64,000 nt of DNA, taken from NCBI RefSeq assembly GCF_014694455.1, contig NZ_JAAUWT010000003.1, positions 1 to 64,000 of the forward strand, in the 5' to 3' direction. Positions 15,552-25,192 of the stretch are shown here, one piece after another. The DNA is from Vibrio sp. S9_S30 (GTDB taxonomy: Bacteria; Pseudomonadota; Gammaproteobacteria; Enterobacterales; Vibrionaceae). Numbering within the stretch: position 1 is the first letter of the stretch; each line of letters starts with the position of its first letter. The notes under the pieces are model-generated. The model worked only from the letters and a program-made list of their open reading frames with translations. It did not search any database and was not told the DNA's origin. Made by a program: the position numbers and the translations under genes.

Positions 15552-17060
15552 ATGCAGGTCGTCAAAAGCTTACTTATCTTATCAATGGGCGTTACGTTTA
15601 GTGCACACAGTACAACAATGACACGTGACAACGGCGCGCCAGTTGGAGATAACCAAAACTCGATTACAGCGGGTTCTATGGGCAGCGTATTGTTGCAAGA
15701 TGCGCATTTAATTCAGAAACTTCAACGGTTTGCCCGTGAGCGAATTCCAGAGCGTGTTGTGCACGCCAGAGGAACTGGCGCTTACGGAGAATTTGTCTCG
15801 GATGGGGACTATTCTGATCTTACTATCGCTGCGCCGTTTGCAAAAAAAGGCAAGAAAACGCCCGTATTTGTGCGTTTCTCTACCGTTATTCACTCAAAAG
15901 GCTCTCCTGAAACATTAAGGGATCCACGGGGTTTCGCGACGAAGTTTTACACAGACCAAGGTAATTGGGATCTGGTAGGAAATAACCTCCCTGTCTTTTT
16001 TATCCGCGATGCCATCAAATTTCCAGATATGGTGCATTCTTTAAAACCGTCACCGATCACGAATGTTCAAGATCCGAATCGCTTTTTTGACTTTTTCAGT
16101 CATGAGCCGGGATCCACCCATATGCTGTCTTGGGTCTATTCCAACATGGGCGTACCAGCCAGTTATCGGAAAATGGACGGTTTTGGGGTTCACGCGTTTA
16201 AATGGATCAATGCCGAAGGCGAAGTCAACTATGTGAAATTCCAGTGGAAAAGCCAACAAGGCACACAGGGGTTACGCCCGAAAGAAGTGGTTGAAATGCA
16301 AGGGAAAGATTTCAATCATTTAACGAATGATCTTTACAGTGAAATTAAGCAGGGCAATTACCCTAAATGGGATTTGTACGTGAAAGTTCTTACTCCTGAA
16401 GCCTTAATGAAGCTGGATTACAACGGTTTGGATGCCACCAAAATGTGGCTCGATGTGGCGGATAAGAAAGTCGGCACCATGACGCTAAATCGCGTCCCCG
16501 ATAATTTCTTCCAAGAAACAGAACAATCGGCTTTTGCGCCGTCTAATCTGATTCCGGGGATTGAACCGTCAGAAGATCGTCTGTTGCAAGGTCGCGTTTT
16601 CTCGTACGCCGACACTCAACTTTATCGCCTTGGGGCGAATCATTCGCAATTACCTGTGAATCGTGCACGAGTTGATGTGCTTAATCACAATCAGGAAGGC
16701 GCATCCAATTACGGTAACACGAAATCCGATATTAACTATCAGCCAAGTCGGCAGTTAGCGCTGGCGGAAGATGCTCAGTTCCGAGCTGTACAAACAGAGT
16801 TACAAGGAACAGTTCAACAAAAGAGCATCAGCAACCCGCGTAACTTCTTCCAAGCAGGGGTGTTCTACCGAAGCCTAACCCCTCAAGAACAAGAAGACTT
16901 GGTAACGAATTTGGCGGGCGATCTTGGCCGAGTGAGCGATGACAACACCAAACACATCATGCTCAGCCACTTTTACCGAGCGGATGAAAACTTTGGTATG
17001 GCAATCACCAATGCCGTTGATGGTGACATCAATAAAGTGAAAAAGATCGCCAGTATGTAA
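15552..17060 (+). CDS. Exported small-subunit haem catalase
   Basis: 502 residues. A signal peptide (MQVVKSLLILSMGVTFSAHS) precedes the catalase core. Visible catalytic parts are VVHARGTGAYGEF with the distal His, NNLPVFFIRDAIKFPD with the Asn, and RVFSYADTQ with the proximal haem Tyr. Disproportionates hydrogen peroxide, here in the periplasm; the closest type I know is Pseudomonas KatB. I placed the start at the ATG preceded by AAAGGAAG rather than an upstream frame extension without a site. An ankyrin-repeat protein follows 138 bases later, as in katB-ankB operons. The neighbouring flavin oxygenase pathway may be a local source of peroxide, but that link is inference. Confidence 0.9.
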   Translation: MQVVKSLLILSMGVTFSAHSTTMTRDNGAPVGDNQNSITAGSMGSVLLQDAHLIQKLQRFARERIPERVVHARGTGAYGEFVSDGDYSDLTIAAPFAKKGKKTPVFVRFSTVIHSKGSPETLRDPRGFATKFYTDQGNWDLVGNNLPVFFIRDAIKFPDMVHSLKPSPITNVQDPNRFFDFFSHEPGSTHMLSWVYSNMGVPASYRKMDGFGVHAFKWINAEGEVNYVKFQWKSQQGTQGLRPKEVVEMQGKDFNHLTNDLYSEIKQGNYPKWDLYVKVLTPEALMKLDYNGLDATKMWLDVADKKVGTMTLNRVPDNFFQETEQSAFAPSNLIPGIEPSEDRLLQGRVFSYADTQLYRLGANHSQLPVNRARVDVLNHNQEGASNYGNTKSDINYQPSRQLALAEDAQFRAVQTELQGTVQQKSISNPRNFFQAGVFYRSLTPQEQEDLVTNLAGDLGRVSDDNTKHIMLSHFYRADENFGMAITNAVDGDINKVKKIASM

Positions 17061-17098
17061 ACCAGTCTAAAAATGACATAGACAACATAAACATAAGC

Positions 17099-17153
17099 CC
17101 CGTGCATCACTTCCCCCAGCTCTTTTCTGCCAATTAGAGTGGTGATGTACGGG
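17099..17153 (+). promoter_or_regulatory. Long-range hairpin between catalase and ankyrin genes
   Basis: CCCGTGCATCAC (17099-17110) pairs with GTGATGTACGGG (17142-17153), with one G-T pair, around a 31-base loop. It has no T-run, so it is more likely a processing or stability element than a terminator. Confidence 0.4.
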
Positions 17154-17198
17154 CAACCTCAGCTTGGGGTGTGGCTAAGATAAGAATAGGAGGTTTCT

Positions 17199-17690
17199 AT
17201 GAAATGTAGGCTAATCCAGATACTACTTGTTGTTTCCATCTGGGTGCCATTTTTCAGCTTTGCAACCCAATCGGACCTGAACAACGATGCCCTTGAAAAA
17301 CAGCAACAATCGTTAATTCAGTATTTCTTTGCCGCTGCGCGAACAGGAGAAAAAGAGGTGATAAACACCTTTCTCGACGCTGGGTTTCCTATTAACCAAA
17401 TTAACCCTCAAAGTTACACCGCACTGATGGTGGCTGCCTATCATGGGCAATCTGAGATTGTAGAGACGTTACTCCGTTACGGTGCCGATACTTGCATACA
17501 AGATAAACGAGGTAATACGGCCATCATGGGCGCTTTAATTAAAGGGGAGTTTTCCATCGCCACTACGCTGTATGACTATGATTGCGACCCTGATATACGA
17601 AATAAAGCCGGTATGACATTAAAAGAGTTTGCCGAATTTTGGGGTCAAAAAGATAAGCTCACAAAACAAAAAGGCTGGCACGCAAAGTAA
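17199..17690 (+). CDS. Exported ankyrin-repeat protein, AnkB-like
   Basis: 163 residues with a signal peptide (about 1-23, ending FFSFATQ) and three ankyrin-type repeats from about residue 40. One is YTALMVAAYHGQSEIVETLL followed by RYGADTCIQDKRGNTAIMGA. In Pseudomonas the analogous AnkB supports periplasmic catalase activity. Position directly behind an exported catalase and an export signal of its own support the same role here. AGGAGG precedes the ATG. Confidence 0.8.
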   Translation: MKCRLIQILLVVSIWVPFFSFATQSDLNNDALEKQQQSLIQYFFAAARTGEKEVINTFLDAGFPINQINPQSYTALMVAAYHGQSEIVETLLRYGADTCIQDKRGNTAIMGALIKGEFSIATTLYDYDCDPDIRNKAGMTLKEFAEFWGQKDKLTKQKGWHAK

Positions 17691-17746
17691 AAAGATAAAC
17701 GTATTAAAGACTAAAGACTCACGTCGCCTCGGATTTCACCTTTAAA

Positions 17747-18853
17747 TTACTCGGTGCCCGAAGCGAATACGCATTGCTGCTGATCGGCTACCTTCGCTTG
17801 ATACATCGCGCCATCGGCAGCCTTTTTCACTTGTTCTAAATCCTGACCATGTTCAGGTGCAATGGCCGCACCGATACTGGTACCCACGGTATAATGGTGA
17901 CCATCGTATGCGATGGGCTCAGTCACCAAGGTTTGAATTTTCTGGGTTATTGCCTGTATGTCCTCTTTTCCTCGAACTTGCTCCAGCACCACAATAAACT
18001 CATCACCACCAACTCGGCTCGCAAAACCTTTATGCTTCACTGCGGTTTTCAGCCTTTCCGCCGTCACTTTCAAACAATGATCACCTGCATCGTGACCATA
18101 AGTGTCGTTCACCTCTTTAAACTTATTCAAATCTAAAAATAAGAGCCCGACCTGATACTGTGTGTATTGGTTACGCTTGAGGGCTTGATAATACAATTCT
18201 CGCATGAGTTTAAAGGTCGGTAGTTGAGTGAGGTCGTCGTGATTAGCCTGCCATTGGATATAGTCTCTTTGAACCTGCAACTCATGCATTAAACGCCGTG
18301 TTGCATCTCGATATTTGTATAACGAATAACTGGTGATACTGAAAAACATCACCATACAAATAATATAGCCCGCCCAATGTGAAGGACTGTGAATGAGATC
18401 CTCCATCAATATTTTTGGCGTCAGATAATCAAATATAAATGCCGTGCCCACCAACATCGAAAAAAAAGACACCGATGCGATATAGCAATAGGTCCACGCT
18501 TGGCTAAAACACATGGAAACAACAAAAACCGACAAAGGGAAAAGTAAGATGCTGCCAGCCATTGGCCCTATCGATATAAACCCAATAGAAAAATTAATAA
18601 ACAATATCCCTACAATATAGAGGGCTTTTTTGTGCGTTCTGATTTTTTTGCGCCGAATGGTAACCAGCAATAGGCAGCAGACTAAAACAAAATTAACCAT
18701 CAACGTGAAGCTGAAACCGTAGTTCCATGTTCGTATCGCGAGAGCAAAGAATCCAATAATGCTGTAAACACTGCCTAACACGAGAATGAGATTAATCAAT
18801 TTTCTTCTCACCGACGCCTCTAAATGAGCGACTTTATTATTCTTCAGATACAT
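17747..18853 (-). CDS. Membrane diguanylate cyclase
   Basis: 368 residues. About six hydrophobic segments occupy residues 15-190, followed by a GGDEF domain with an intact SRVGGDEF active loop near residues 282-286. Makes cyclic di-GMP from GTP. No RxxD inhibitory site is seen at the expected position before GGDEF, so product feedback inhibition is probably absent. The membrane sensor part is not a named domain that I recognise. I chose the ATG at 18853, preceded by GGTGGGGA; an upstream in-frame TTG would add 16 residues without a ribosome site. Convergent with the ankyrin gene. Confidence 0.88.
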   Translation of the reverse strand: MYLKNNKVAHLEASVRRKLINLILVLGSVYSIIGFFALAIRTWNYGFSFTLMVNFVLVCCLLLVTIRRKKIRTHKKALYIVGILFINFSIGFISIGPMAGSILLFPLSVFVVSMCFSQAWTYCYIASVSFFSMLVGTAFIFDYLTPKILMEDLIHSPSHWAGYIICMVMFFSITSYSLYKYRDATRRLMHELQVQRDYIQWQANHDDLTQLPTFKLMRELYYQALKRNQYTQYQVGLLFLDLNKFKEVNDTYGHDAGDHCLKVTAERLKTAVKHKGFASRVGGDEFIVVLEQVRGKEDIQAITQKIQTLVTEPIAYDGHHYTVGTSIGAAIAPEHGQDLEQVKKAADGAMYQAKVADQQQCVFASGTE

Positions 18854-19273
18854 CTGAATTCCCCACCAGAAAAGACAAAAGCATCTCATAGTCTTAGGCA
18901 AAGTATGGGTAATTTGGAATGGAGATCTGATTCATAATTGATATATTTTTAAAGATTCTCATTTGTTAAGCAAATAAATTGAAAACCTTCTTAGACAGTT
19001 GAGAAACATTAATATTTATAAGAGAAGTAAGCAGTATATTATTAGCCTCCCCCCGACTCTTGATTTGAAACATTGCAAGGGTCAAAAACCTTACTCGGTC
19101 ATCATAGTTAATTTCACTCCGAACGAGCTACCCATCAAATTCTTTTTCATTCTATGTTCAAAATAAATACAGAAAATGCAATTGATTTCATACTTATTAT
19201 TAATTGCGCTCGAAGCACAAAATAACGCATGAGCCAATGAGTAAAACAATGTCAGTATCGTTAGGAGAACAAT
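18854..19273. other. Gene-free divergent gap
   Basis: AT-rich 420 bp between the diguanylate cyclase start and the DUF1800 gene start. It must hold both promoters, but I see no element convincing enough to place. Confidence 0.5.
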
Positions 19274-20794
19274 ATGGAAAACTTAACCCGTCAGCAAGCA
19301 TCGCGCTTTCTGGACATGGCGACCATGGGCGTTAGACAAGACGAACTCACGACTTTTCAAACGTTGAATGATCGAAATGCTTGGCTAAACCAACAAATCG
19401 AATTACCTCATTTTAACCAATTAGAACGTACTCGCTATCAACAAACGCAACGCAACTTGCTCGAACCCACCCAAGACTGCCGAGTGGGTGCGTGGTTCGA
19501 TTCCGCCTTGTGGGATAAAGCACAGCTTAGGCAGCGTGTCGCATTTGCACTCAGCCAAATCTTTGTTGTGAGCGATCGCGATGCCAATCTCACCCAACAG
19601 CCAGAAGCACTTGCCAATTACTATGATCTATTGCTCGATGGCGCTTTTGGTCGGTACGTCGATTTACTCAGAAACGTCACACTTTCCCCCGTTATGGGGC
19701 TGTTTCTCACCATGGCTGGCAACAAACCTCAAAGCGTTACAGGGCAACTGCCGGATCAAAACTACGCTCGGGAGGTAATGCAGTTATTCTCTATTGGTCT
19801 CTACACTCTCAATCATGATGGCACCGTGGTATCCGATGGCACCGGTACTCAGCTCGAAGCGTATACCGACCAAGATGTCGAAGCCCTTTCTCGCCTATTC
19901 ACAGGGTGGGAAATTGAAGGTGGCAACCTTATGCAGCCGATGCGTGAGAATAACGAATTTCATGATATGAATGAGAAGCACATTCTTGGCGAGCATTACC
20001 CAGCGGGACAAAGCGCTTCACAAGATTTGGAACAATTTCTCCTTCAAGTTAGCCGACACCCAAATACCGCCCCTTTTATCTGCACCCTTTTGATTAAGCG
20101 TTTAGTAACGTCTAACCCCACTCAAGATTACATCGCTCACGTTGCAAATGCCTTTACCGTATCGGATGGCGACTTGTCTTATGTTATTCGAGCGATATTA
20201 ACCTACCCTACTATTCTGGAACCTTCGGGCGGTCTGGATCCTTCTGCTCGACAGATCGCTAAGGTGCGTGAACCGATATTGGCGATGACCTACCTATATC
20301 GTGCAATGGGTGCCTACCCGGGTAAGAATGGCGATATTGTCTATAACCCAATGGACTACAAAAACACCTTTCGACAATACCCACTTGGTGCGCCGTCTGT
20401 TTTTAATTTTTTCCAACCCAATGACATGCCATCAGGTGAGTTGAAGAATCAAAACCTCACCGCTCCAGAGCTTTCGATCATCGATTGGCAATCGTTGATT
20501 GATTTATCCAACATCGTTTACCGCTTGCTGCAAGATTTTGGCCGAAACCGCAGCAACTCCAATACGCCAACCGAACTCTATATTGCCCCCATCGATCTAG
20601 AGAACATGGCGAACGCAGGGCAACGAGATGAATTAATCGAAGCCATCAATGTGCGTTTTCTGAATGGTAACGGATCCCCTAATGTGCTCGACCGGATTAC
20701 CTCGATTTACGATGGTCACAGCAACAAGTATTACGCGGTGCCAAAAATGCTGTTTATCGCGCTGATTTCCCCAGAATTCATGGTACAGGAGTAA
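19274..20794 (+). CDS. DUF1800 family protein
   Basis: 506 residues, of normal family length, with the typical helical N-terminus (ASRFLDMATMG), LRQRVAFALSQIFVVS, and the NYAREVMQLFSIGLYTLN motif followed by LFTGWE. DUF1800 proteins nearly always travel with a DUF1501 partner, as here four bases downstream. Their biochemical role is unknown. No signal peptide is visible, whereas the partner has a Tat signal, so the pair could differ in location or be exported together. AGGAGAAC precedes the ATG. Confidence 0.85.
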   Translation: MENLTRQQASRFLDMATMGVRQDELTTFQTLNDRNAWLNQQIELPHFNQLERTRYQQTQRNLLEPTQDCRVGAWFDSALWDKAQLRQRVAFALSQIFVVSDRDANLTQQPEALANYYDLLLDGAFGRYVDLLRNVTLSPVMGLFLTMAGNKPQSVTGQLPDQNYAREVMQLFSIGLYTLNHDGTVVSDGTGTQLEAYTDQDVEALSRLFTGWEIEGGNLMQPMRENNEFHDMNEKHILGEHYPAGQSASQDLEQFLLQVSRHPNTAPFICTLLIKRLVTSNPTQDYIAHVANAFTVSDGDLSYVIRAILTYPTILEPSGGLDPSARQIAKVREPILAMTYLYRAMGAYPGKNGDIVYNPMDYKNTFRQYPLGAPSVFNFFQPNDMPSGELKNQNLTAPELSIIDWQSLIDLSNIVYRLLQDFGRNRSNSNTPTELYIAPIDLENMANAGQRDELIEAINVRFLNGNGSPNVLDRITSIYDGHSNKYYAVPKMLFIALISPEFMVQE

Positions 20795-20798
20795 CCTT

Positions 20799-22577
20799 AT
20801 GTCGATTACACGCCGAGATTTTTTAAAAGGTTCATCTGCAACCGCCCTTTCAGGCATGGTTCCTTTGTCCTTAACATTACCCACCTCAACGGCATTGGCG
20901 AATGAACACAACGATTACAAAGCGCTTGTCTGCCTATTCCTGCATGGCGGCAATGATTCGTTTAACATGCTCATACCCAGTGGCGGTACGACGTACTCCG
21001 ATTACGTGGCAGCCAGACCCGATATTCACGTCTTACCAGAAGCGTCGTTACCCATCCCTAACACCGAATCCAATCAACCTCTCGCACTTAATGCAGCCAT
21101 GCCTAACCTTGCGGCCATGATGAACGAAGGAACAGCGACCACACTAGTCAACATTGGCACCTTAATAGAACCAACAGACAAAACCAATTGGGACAACGTG
21201 AGAAAGCCCAACAATTTGGGGGCTCACAATAAACAACAATATGCGTGGCAAACCAGCTGGGGGAATGGCGAGTATCATCCATATGGCTGGGCAGGCATGA
21301 TGATGGATATTTTGAGTAATGAAGCCGCAATCATATCGGACTCCATTTCTTTTACGGGAAATTCGCTGCTCACCGGCAGCCGTTCGAACGACGTTCAAGT
21401 CTCTTCTGGTGGCGTAAGGGCGATGTACCCTATTAGCCACTCGAACAGCATAAACAACCAGTTTAAAAAACTAACGGCGACAGCGTTCGATTCACCTTTC
21501 CAACAAGAATACGTAAACCGATTAAAAGGCATTCTCGATTTCCAAGTAGAATTTGAAACCATACTCAATACTTATCCAGCCGATACTCGAATTCCCAGTT
21601 CCTATTTAGGTACACAGCTTCAAATGGTCCGCCGGATGATGCAAGCGGCCAGTTCGTTAGGTCACAGTAGGCAAGTCTTCTTTGTTCATATGGGCGGGTT
21701 TGATAATCACAGCAATCAGCGAAATAAGCATGATGGCTTGCTCAATGCCATCGACCAAGCCGTAAGTGCCTTTCACATGAGTTTAGACGACCTCAATTTA
21801 TCGGATCACGTCGTCACTTTCTCGATGTCGGACTTCGGTCGTACGATTCAAAATAACAGCAACAAAGGCACCGACCATGGTTGGGGCAGCAATCAAATTG
21901 TGGTGGGCAGCGCCATTAATGGTGGTGTGAATTACGGAACCTTTCCTGAGTTTGTGCGCGATGGAGCAGATGCCTATGGCAATAAGTTCATTCCCACTCA
22001 GTCGTCTGAACAGATGGGGGCAACTCTGTGTCGATGGATGGGGTTAAGTGAGGAAGGGGTTGATGTGATATTCCCTTCACTCCACCCGCAAAATACGAAC
22101 CCATTTGACAGTCGATATTTAGGCTTTTTAGGAGATTACCGAGCGGCCTCTCTAGAAAGTGAATTGTTAATAAAAAGCGTGAGTGCCTCAACAACCCGAG
22201 TCGATCACACCCCACAAATGGCGATCGATGGCGATATCACCACAAAATGGACAGCACAAGGTACAGGCATTCATTTCCTTATTGAGCTCTCCAGTACAAG
22301 CTACGTGACTCAGCTGCTCATTGCTCAGGCAAAAGGAAATGTTCGCCAATATTTCATGGATATTGAGGTGAGTAATAACGGCGTCGATTTTGAGGTGTTA
22401 GGTAGTGCTGTCACCCCTGGAAATACGACGGACTTTATCCCTATCGCCATTCAGAAGTCTGGGGTGAATTTCATTCGTCTTACCTGCAACGGAAACAACG
22501 ATCCGGTGAATACGCATTTACAAGGGTGGAATAATTTTCAAGAACTAAAAGTGTTGGGTAAGGGGAGCGAAAGCTGA
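20799..22577 (+). CDS. DUF1501 protein with Tat signal and discoidin-like C-terminus
   Basis: 592 residues. The N-terminus TRRDFLKGSSATALSG is a twin-arginine signal. The DUF1501 core, related to the alkaline phosphatase/sulfatase fold, carries FLHGGNDSFNMLIP near residue 50 and TDHGWGSNQIVVG further on. From about residue 457 there is an F5/8 type C (discoidin)-like beta-sandwich (QMAIDGDITTKWTA to the end), which is unusual for DUF1501 and suggests carbohydrate or surface binding. Translation is closely linked to the DUF1800 gene. Function unknown; export by Tat is well supported. Confidence 0.85.
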   Translation: MSITRRDFLKGSSATALSGMVPLSLTLPTSTALANEHNDYKALVCLFLHGGNDSFNMLIPSGGTTYSDYVAARPDIHVLPEASLPIPNTESNQPLALNAAMPNLAAMMNEGTATTLVNIGTLIEPTDKTNWDNVRKPNNLGAHNKQQYAWQTSWGNGEYHPYGWAGMMMDILSNEAAIISDSISFTGNSLLTGSRSNDVQVSSGGVRAMYPISHSNSINNQFKKLTATAFDSPFQQEYVNRLKGILDFQVEFETILNTYPADTRIPSSYLGTQLQMVRRMMQAASSLGHSRQVFFVHMGGFDNHSNQRNKHDGLLNAIDQAVSAFHMSLDDLNLSDHVVTFSMSDFGRTIQNNSNKGTDHGWGSNQIVVGSAINGGVNYGTFPEFVRDGADAYGNKFIPTQSSEQMGATLCRWMGLSEEGVDVIFPSLHPQNTNPFDSRYLGFLGDYRAASLESELLIKSVSASTTRVDHTPQMAIDGDITTKWTAQGTGIHFLIELSSTSYVTQLLIAQAKGNVRQYFMDIEVSNNGVDFEVLGSAVTPGNTTDFIPIAIQKSGVNFIRLTCNGNNDPVNTHLQGWNNFQELKVLGKGSES

Positions 22578-22580
22578 AAC

Positions 22581-22604
22581 AGAAAATAGAAAATAGAAAA
22601 TAGA
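22581..22604 (+). repeat. AGAAAAT short tandem repeat
   Basis: Three tandem copies of a 7 bp AGAAAAT unit start four bases after the DUF1501 stop codon. Confidence 0.7.
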
Positions 22605-22692
22605 ATGGACAACGAAATTAAAGCCGTCTTCACACATTTATTCGACAACGCATAAGCATCGATTGTAGAAGACATTCGATTAGGGCATGAAC

Positions 22693-22736
22693 GAACCATC
22701 ACAAGCCGGCCATTGCTTGTGATGGTTCAATATTTT
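22693..22736 (+). terminator. Rho-independent terminator
   Basis: GAACCATCACAAGC pairs perfectly with GCTTGTGATGGTTC over 14 bp around an 8-base loop, followed by AATATTTTTAAT. Ends the DUF1800-DUF1501 transcript. Confidence 0.8.
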
Positions 22737-23080
22737 TAATAAAACAATCCGATTCATTCCTATCCCGCAGGTAAAAAATTGGAGAGTTCGATTTTCTTAC
22801 CCTTGCATAACAATTATAAATAAAGCTCAAGTTTGATTTTAAAAAGTGCTTGTTATGTTCTCCATAAAAACAAAAAAACATTAAAAATATATTCACTAAA
22901 AACCTATCAAACAAAAACAACGCAACAACTTTTTATTTTCATTTAAAGCTCACAAATGAGATATCTTACAACTCTCATTTTCTTACTGAATGGACGTCAT
23001 AAAAGGAATATCGCTAAATGGTAAGGAGACATCGACAAATCTAAAATCTTTGCTTCATCAATCACATAGAAAGGCATTTT
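22737..23080. other. AT-rich gene-free gap
   Basis: About 340 bp, strongly AT-rich, with no convincing frame. It presumably holds the promoter of the secreted protein that follows. Confidence 0.5.
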
Positions 23081-24622
23081 GTGAACATCAGTTTATCCCC
23101 TTTTTCCACGTTATTTATTTCTGTTTCCCTGCTATCAACCTCCATGATACACGCACAAGATTTAAAGAGTTTTCAACAATATAATTGGGGTTCCATGCCC
23201 CAAAAATACAAAGATTTCTTGTCTCAGCCAACCAATCAGCACATTGTTGATGCCATGACTACAGCCATTGATTCAGAATATTATCTATCAAGAGCGCGGG
23301 AATTAAAGCAAATTCAACCAGTGGTCGAAAATTGGATAGATAAAAGGAATGCGCTTTTAACTCAAAAAATTGGGGATGCTTTGGAGCTTTTGGAGTCTGG
23401 ACAAGGCTCTCTCATTGACTTCAGACCAGAACCTAATATTGAGCAATGTGCCGATGCTTCACGAAGAACATGCAGTGAACAACTACCCCTGTTTCATACC
23501 GAAAGAGTTAAAGTCAACACTGCCTGCAAAATCGATATCATCAAGACAGATTGCGCAAATTGGGAAGAACATTCGACACCTTTTTATAAAACAACATCTA
23601 TCATCGCAAGCCATATTGCATTAGCGCTTTGGATGGATGTTAACGATCATGTTCCGTGGTCTCTCACTAACAACACCTCCGAAGAACTTAACTCATTGTG
23701 GAAAGAGAAAAATGTTCTGATGGCATACTCATCATATTCTATGTTGGATACCCTCCCACAAAGCTTCTCAAGCCTACACCCTTCTCTCGACACTGTGACG
23801 GTAAGGGACATTGAAGCTTTTTTCTTACCTAAGTTTTCCTCGATTTATAATTCTTCTCCTTATCAAAACTACCAATGGTTGAAAGAGAGCTTTGGGACAG
23901 AGATTTCAGCTTTAGGCTCTCAGGAAGACGCGCTTCGTGAGTTGTTTCTAGTCACCCAGAACTTTGAACATGGGTCCACCTTTACCATCTCTTACAACAA
24001 CCATTTGGGGGAACCGGTTAAACTCGGAGTGGAGGGTGGATTAGATATACCGAAAGGTCTGCCCGTTCCGTTTTCCTATCTTCGATCGAAAACACCACCT
24101 AAGGCAATGAGTGGCTGTCACAGCGCGACTCGAATTGTTCACTCATTAGCAAAGACGTTGAATATCCCTTCATCCATTATATTGGCTCGCGGCTACTTAC
24201 CACCCACTGAATCTCCATTTTTTACTGGTCACTCGATGCTGTACTTTCCAACGGTTGACCGCTGGCTTAGCCACGGTGATTACATCTACGGTGCACGAGA
24301 CTACTTCAGATACATCGAAGACAAACTGGATATCACGATTCCAAGCTCCCAATATACACAAGCCAGCGAACTTGCAGTTTGTCAGGGACATGAAAGTGTT
24401 GGGGGTTGCATTACAGGACGCTGGACAGTCAATAAGACAGTGGAAGGTTTTGTGAAGGATCCATCGAATAAAAAGACTTGTCTGAGCACAATTCAATACA
24501 TACTACCGAACGAAAATGGTGAGGCACTTTATTTATTTAGCGACGACGAGATCTTGACCATACTCTCAAAGCTCGGTTTTTCAAGCGTAGAGTCCTACAC
24601 GCAGGCTTGTAACAGTAAATGA
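23081..24622 (+). CDS. Secreted protein with transglutaminase-like C-H-D arrangement
   Basis: 513 residues, starting at GTG with AAAGG just upstream, and a signal peptide ending near STSMIHAQ. I do not recognise the family with certainty. The C-terminal half has SGCHSATRIVHSLAKTLNIP (Cys near 345), GHSMLYFPTVDRWL (His near 382) and SHGDYIYG (Asp near 399). This order and spacing resembles the Cys-His-Asp triad of transglutaminase-like cysteine peptidases or amidases. Eight or more cysteines in the mature part could form disulphides outside the cytoplasm. It stands alone between two gene-poor gaps. The enzymatic role is inference. Confidence 0.6.
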   Translation: MNISLSPFSTLFISVSLLSTSMIHAQDLKSFQQYNWGSMPQKYKDFLSQPTNQHIVDAMTTAIDSEYYLSRARELKQIQPVVENWIDKRNALLTQKIGDALELLESGQGSLIDFRPEPNIEQCADASRRTCSEQLPLFHTERVKVNTACKIDIIKTDCANWEEHSTPFYKTTSIIASHIALALWMDVNDHVPWSLTNNTSEELNSLWKEKNVLMAYSSYSMLDTLPQSFSSLHPSLDTVTVRDIEAFFLPKFSSIYNSSPYQNYQWLKESFGTEISALGSQEDALRELFLVTQNFEHGSTFTISYNNHLGEPVKLGVEGGLDIPKGLPVPFSYLRSKTPPKAMSGCHSATRIVHSLAKTLNIPSSIILARGYLPPTESPFFTGHSMLYFPTVDRWLSHGDYIYGARDYFRYIEDKLDITIPSSQYTQASELAVCQGHESVGGCITGRWTVNKTVEGFVKDPSNKKTCLSTIQYILPNENGEALYLFSDDEILTILSKLGFSSVESYTQACNSK

Positions 24623-24761
24623 AATATCACTGTACCGTAAGGTTTACTGACCTGTCTTGGTTCATTTGGTTCGAGATAAAAGGGCTGTAATCGTAACGAG
24701 AGGTTTTTGTGTCATCGTTTTAAACAAAGACCTCTCAATATCTTTTGGCACGAACGTCCAG

Positions 24762-24844
24762 CTCCTCTTCTCTTCTCTCTTCTCCTCTCTTCTCTTCTCC
24801 TCTCTTCTCTTCTCTTCTCCTCTCCTCTCCTCTCCTCTCCTCTC
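24762..24844 (+). repeat. Pure pyrimidine tract, CTCTT/CTCCT microsatellite
   Basis: 83 consecutive pyrimidines on the plus strand, built from 5-mers TCTTC and TCTCC and ending in a run of TCTCC repeats. Capable in principle of triplex (H-DNA) formation and prone to length change. No gene covers it convincingly. Confidence 0.9.
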
Positions 24845-25192
24845 AATAGTAGACTGCTCTTTTAAATGAAACTCAATGGAAACAACTCGGACAACAATTT
24901 TAGTTAACCACTACCAATGCCTGCTTAACCTAAGGGGATACACGAACGCCATCGCTTTGAAATCTGTCCGATAAAGAGAGTGAACAATAGATTGGTCGGT
25001 CGTTAGGCAGGAGGTTCGAAAGCGAAAAAGTCATCACTGGGATCCGTATTTGACCTAAATTTGATCAACTCCGATAGATTTGAGTCACTCCGATAGAATA
25101 GCGGTGGGGCAACAGAGGCATTTCTGTTAGAGTTCTACCTTTCTGATATGGACCCACCTGCTTCGGTAAGCGTAAGAATTTAGGAACTTGCT
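24845..25192. repeat. Gap with a 19 bp direct repeat
   Basis: No gene seen. Two adjacent 19 bp units (TTGATCAACTCCGATAGAT at 25061-25079, TTGAGTCACTCCGATAGAA at 25080-25098) form a short array about 95 bases before the VF530-type gene. Confidence 0.6.

Noticed and set aside
24657..24869. 70-codon frame across the pyrimidine tract
   Set aside because: Encodes a Ser/Leu/Phe-Pro repeat purely because of the microsatellite; no family or ribosome site support.
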